Positions 63,966-64,000 of a stretch of DNA of 64,000 nucleotides are shown here, piece after piece. This DNA is from Pseudomonas sp. B21-056 (GTDB lineage Bacteria; Pseudomonadota; Gammaproteobacteria; Pseudomonadales; Pseudomonadaceae), in assembly GCF_026016325.1 (NCBI RefSeq), contig NZ_CP087203.1:4030001-4094000 (forward strand), in the 5' to 3' direction. Positions within the stretch are counted from its first letter, which is position 1. Each line of letters begins with the position of its first letter. Below the pieces are notes generated by a model. It ran no database searches. It saw nothing but the letters and a program-made list of their open reading frames with translations, and had not been told where the DNA came from. A program made the position numbers and the translations under genes.

Positions 63966-64000
63966 GGGTGGCGCCTACCAATGAATCCGTCCCGGTTTTA

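Overview
The window is high-GC chromosomal DNA of a fluorescent-group Pseudomonas. Evidence for this is the MvaT/TurA-type H-NS analogue with a TTG start, an AruH-type arginine:pyruvate transaminase, the ahpC/ahpF/gor/galU set, typical small Pseudomonas proteins (DUF1883, DUF4946, DUF3087), and several families of Pseudomonas intergenic repeats scattered between genes. The genus call is strong. A P. fluorescens complex placement is inference.

Layout. Positions 1-9 kb hold aruH, a chemoreceptor, and a sugar-acid/glycerate module: glycerate kinase, a CdaR-type regulator and a divergent MFS transporter, with palindromes in the shared promoter. An aldo/keto reductase and a RarD-like transporter follow. 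Positions 9-22 kb hold hpd, a DMT exporter divergent from a LysR regulator, an mvaT-family gene, gloA, an oxidative-stress block (ahpF, ahpC with an OxyR-like site, gor), galU and small lipoproteins or orphan proteins. Positions 22-26.5 kb hold an alkylation-repair block: a 2OG-Fe(II) oxygenase, alkB and ada, where both transcription units carry the same 19-bp promoter motif. Positions 26.7-29.3 kb hold modABC behind a near-perfect ModE operator. Positions 30-36.5 kb hold a frameshifted topoisomerase IB, a ClpP-like protease, a KGG stress protein, ppnN, a HAD hydrolase and a MATE pump. Positions 36.9-45.6 kb form a complete chemosensory operon (mcp-cheY-STAS-cheA-mcp-cheW-cheR-cheD-cheB). Positions 46.2-51 kb hold a fused-permease ABC importer co-oriented with a FixL/FixJ-like two-component pair.

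From about 51 kb the character changes. Genes are short, mostly orphan, on mixed strands and often broken, and base composition looks more AT-rich. This accessory stretch holds a two-gene module that looks like a toxin-antitoxin system with a PARP-like ADP-ribosyltransferase toxin (53.3-54.2 kb), a gene interrupted by an amber codon, a zinc-ribbon membrane protein, a GFA enzyme, two divergent lipoproteins (one with a metal-ligand-like HxxxDxxxHxH motif), two Nudix hydrolases, a nucleotidyltransferase-like protein, a DUF3916-like protein, a truncated thioesterase-like gene and an SDR. Two unrelated genes here share an identical 24-bp 3' end. The window closes in a tandem array of REP pairs (63.2-63.97 kb).

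The observations most worth following are: the PARP-like two-gene module; the shared Ada-box-like motif combined with an Ada protein that lacks three of its four zinc cysteines; a chemoreceptor with a CheZ-like D-x3-Q motif in a cluster without cheZ, next to a receptor ending in a CheR-type pentapeptide; and the topoisomerase IB frameshift at an A7 run. All functions are read from sequence features and remembered family signatures. No database search was run.
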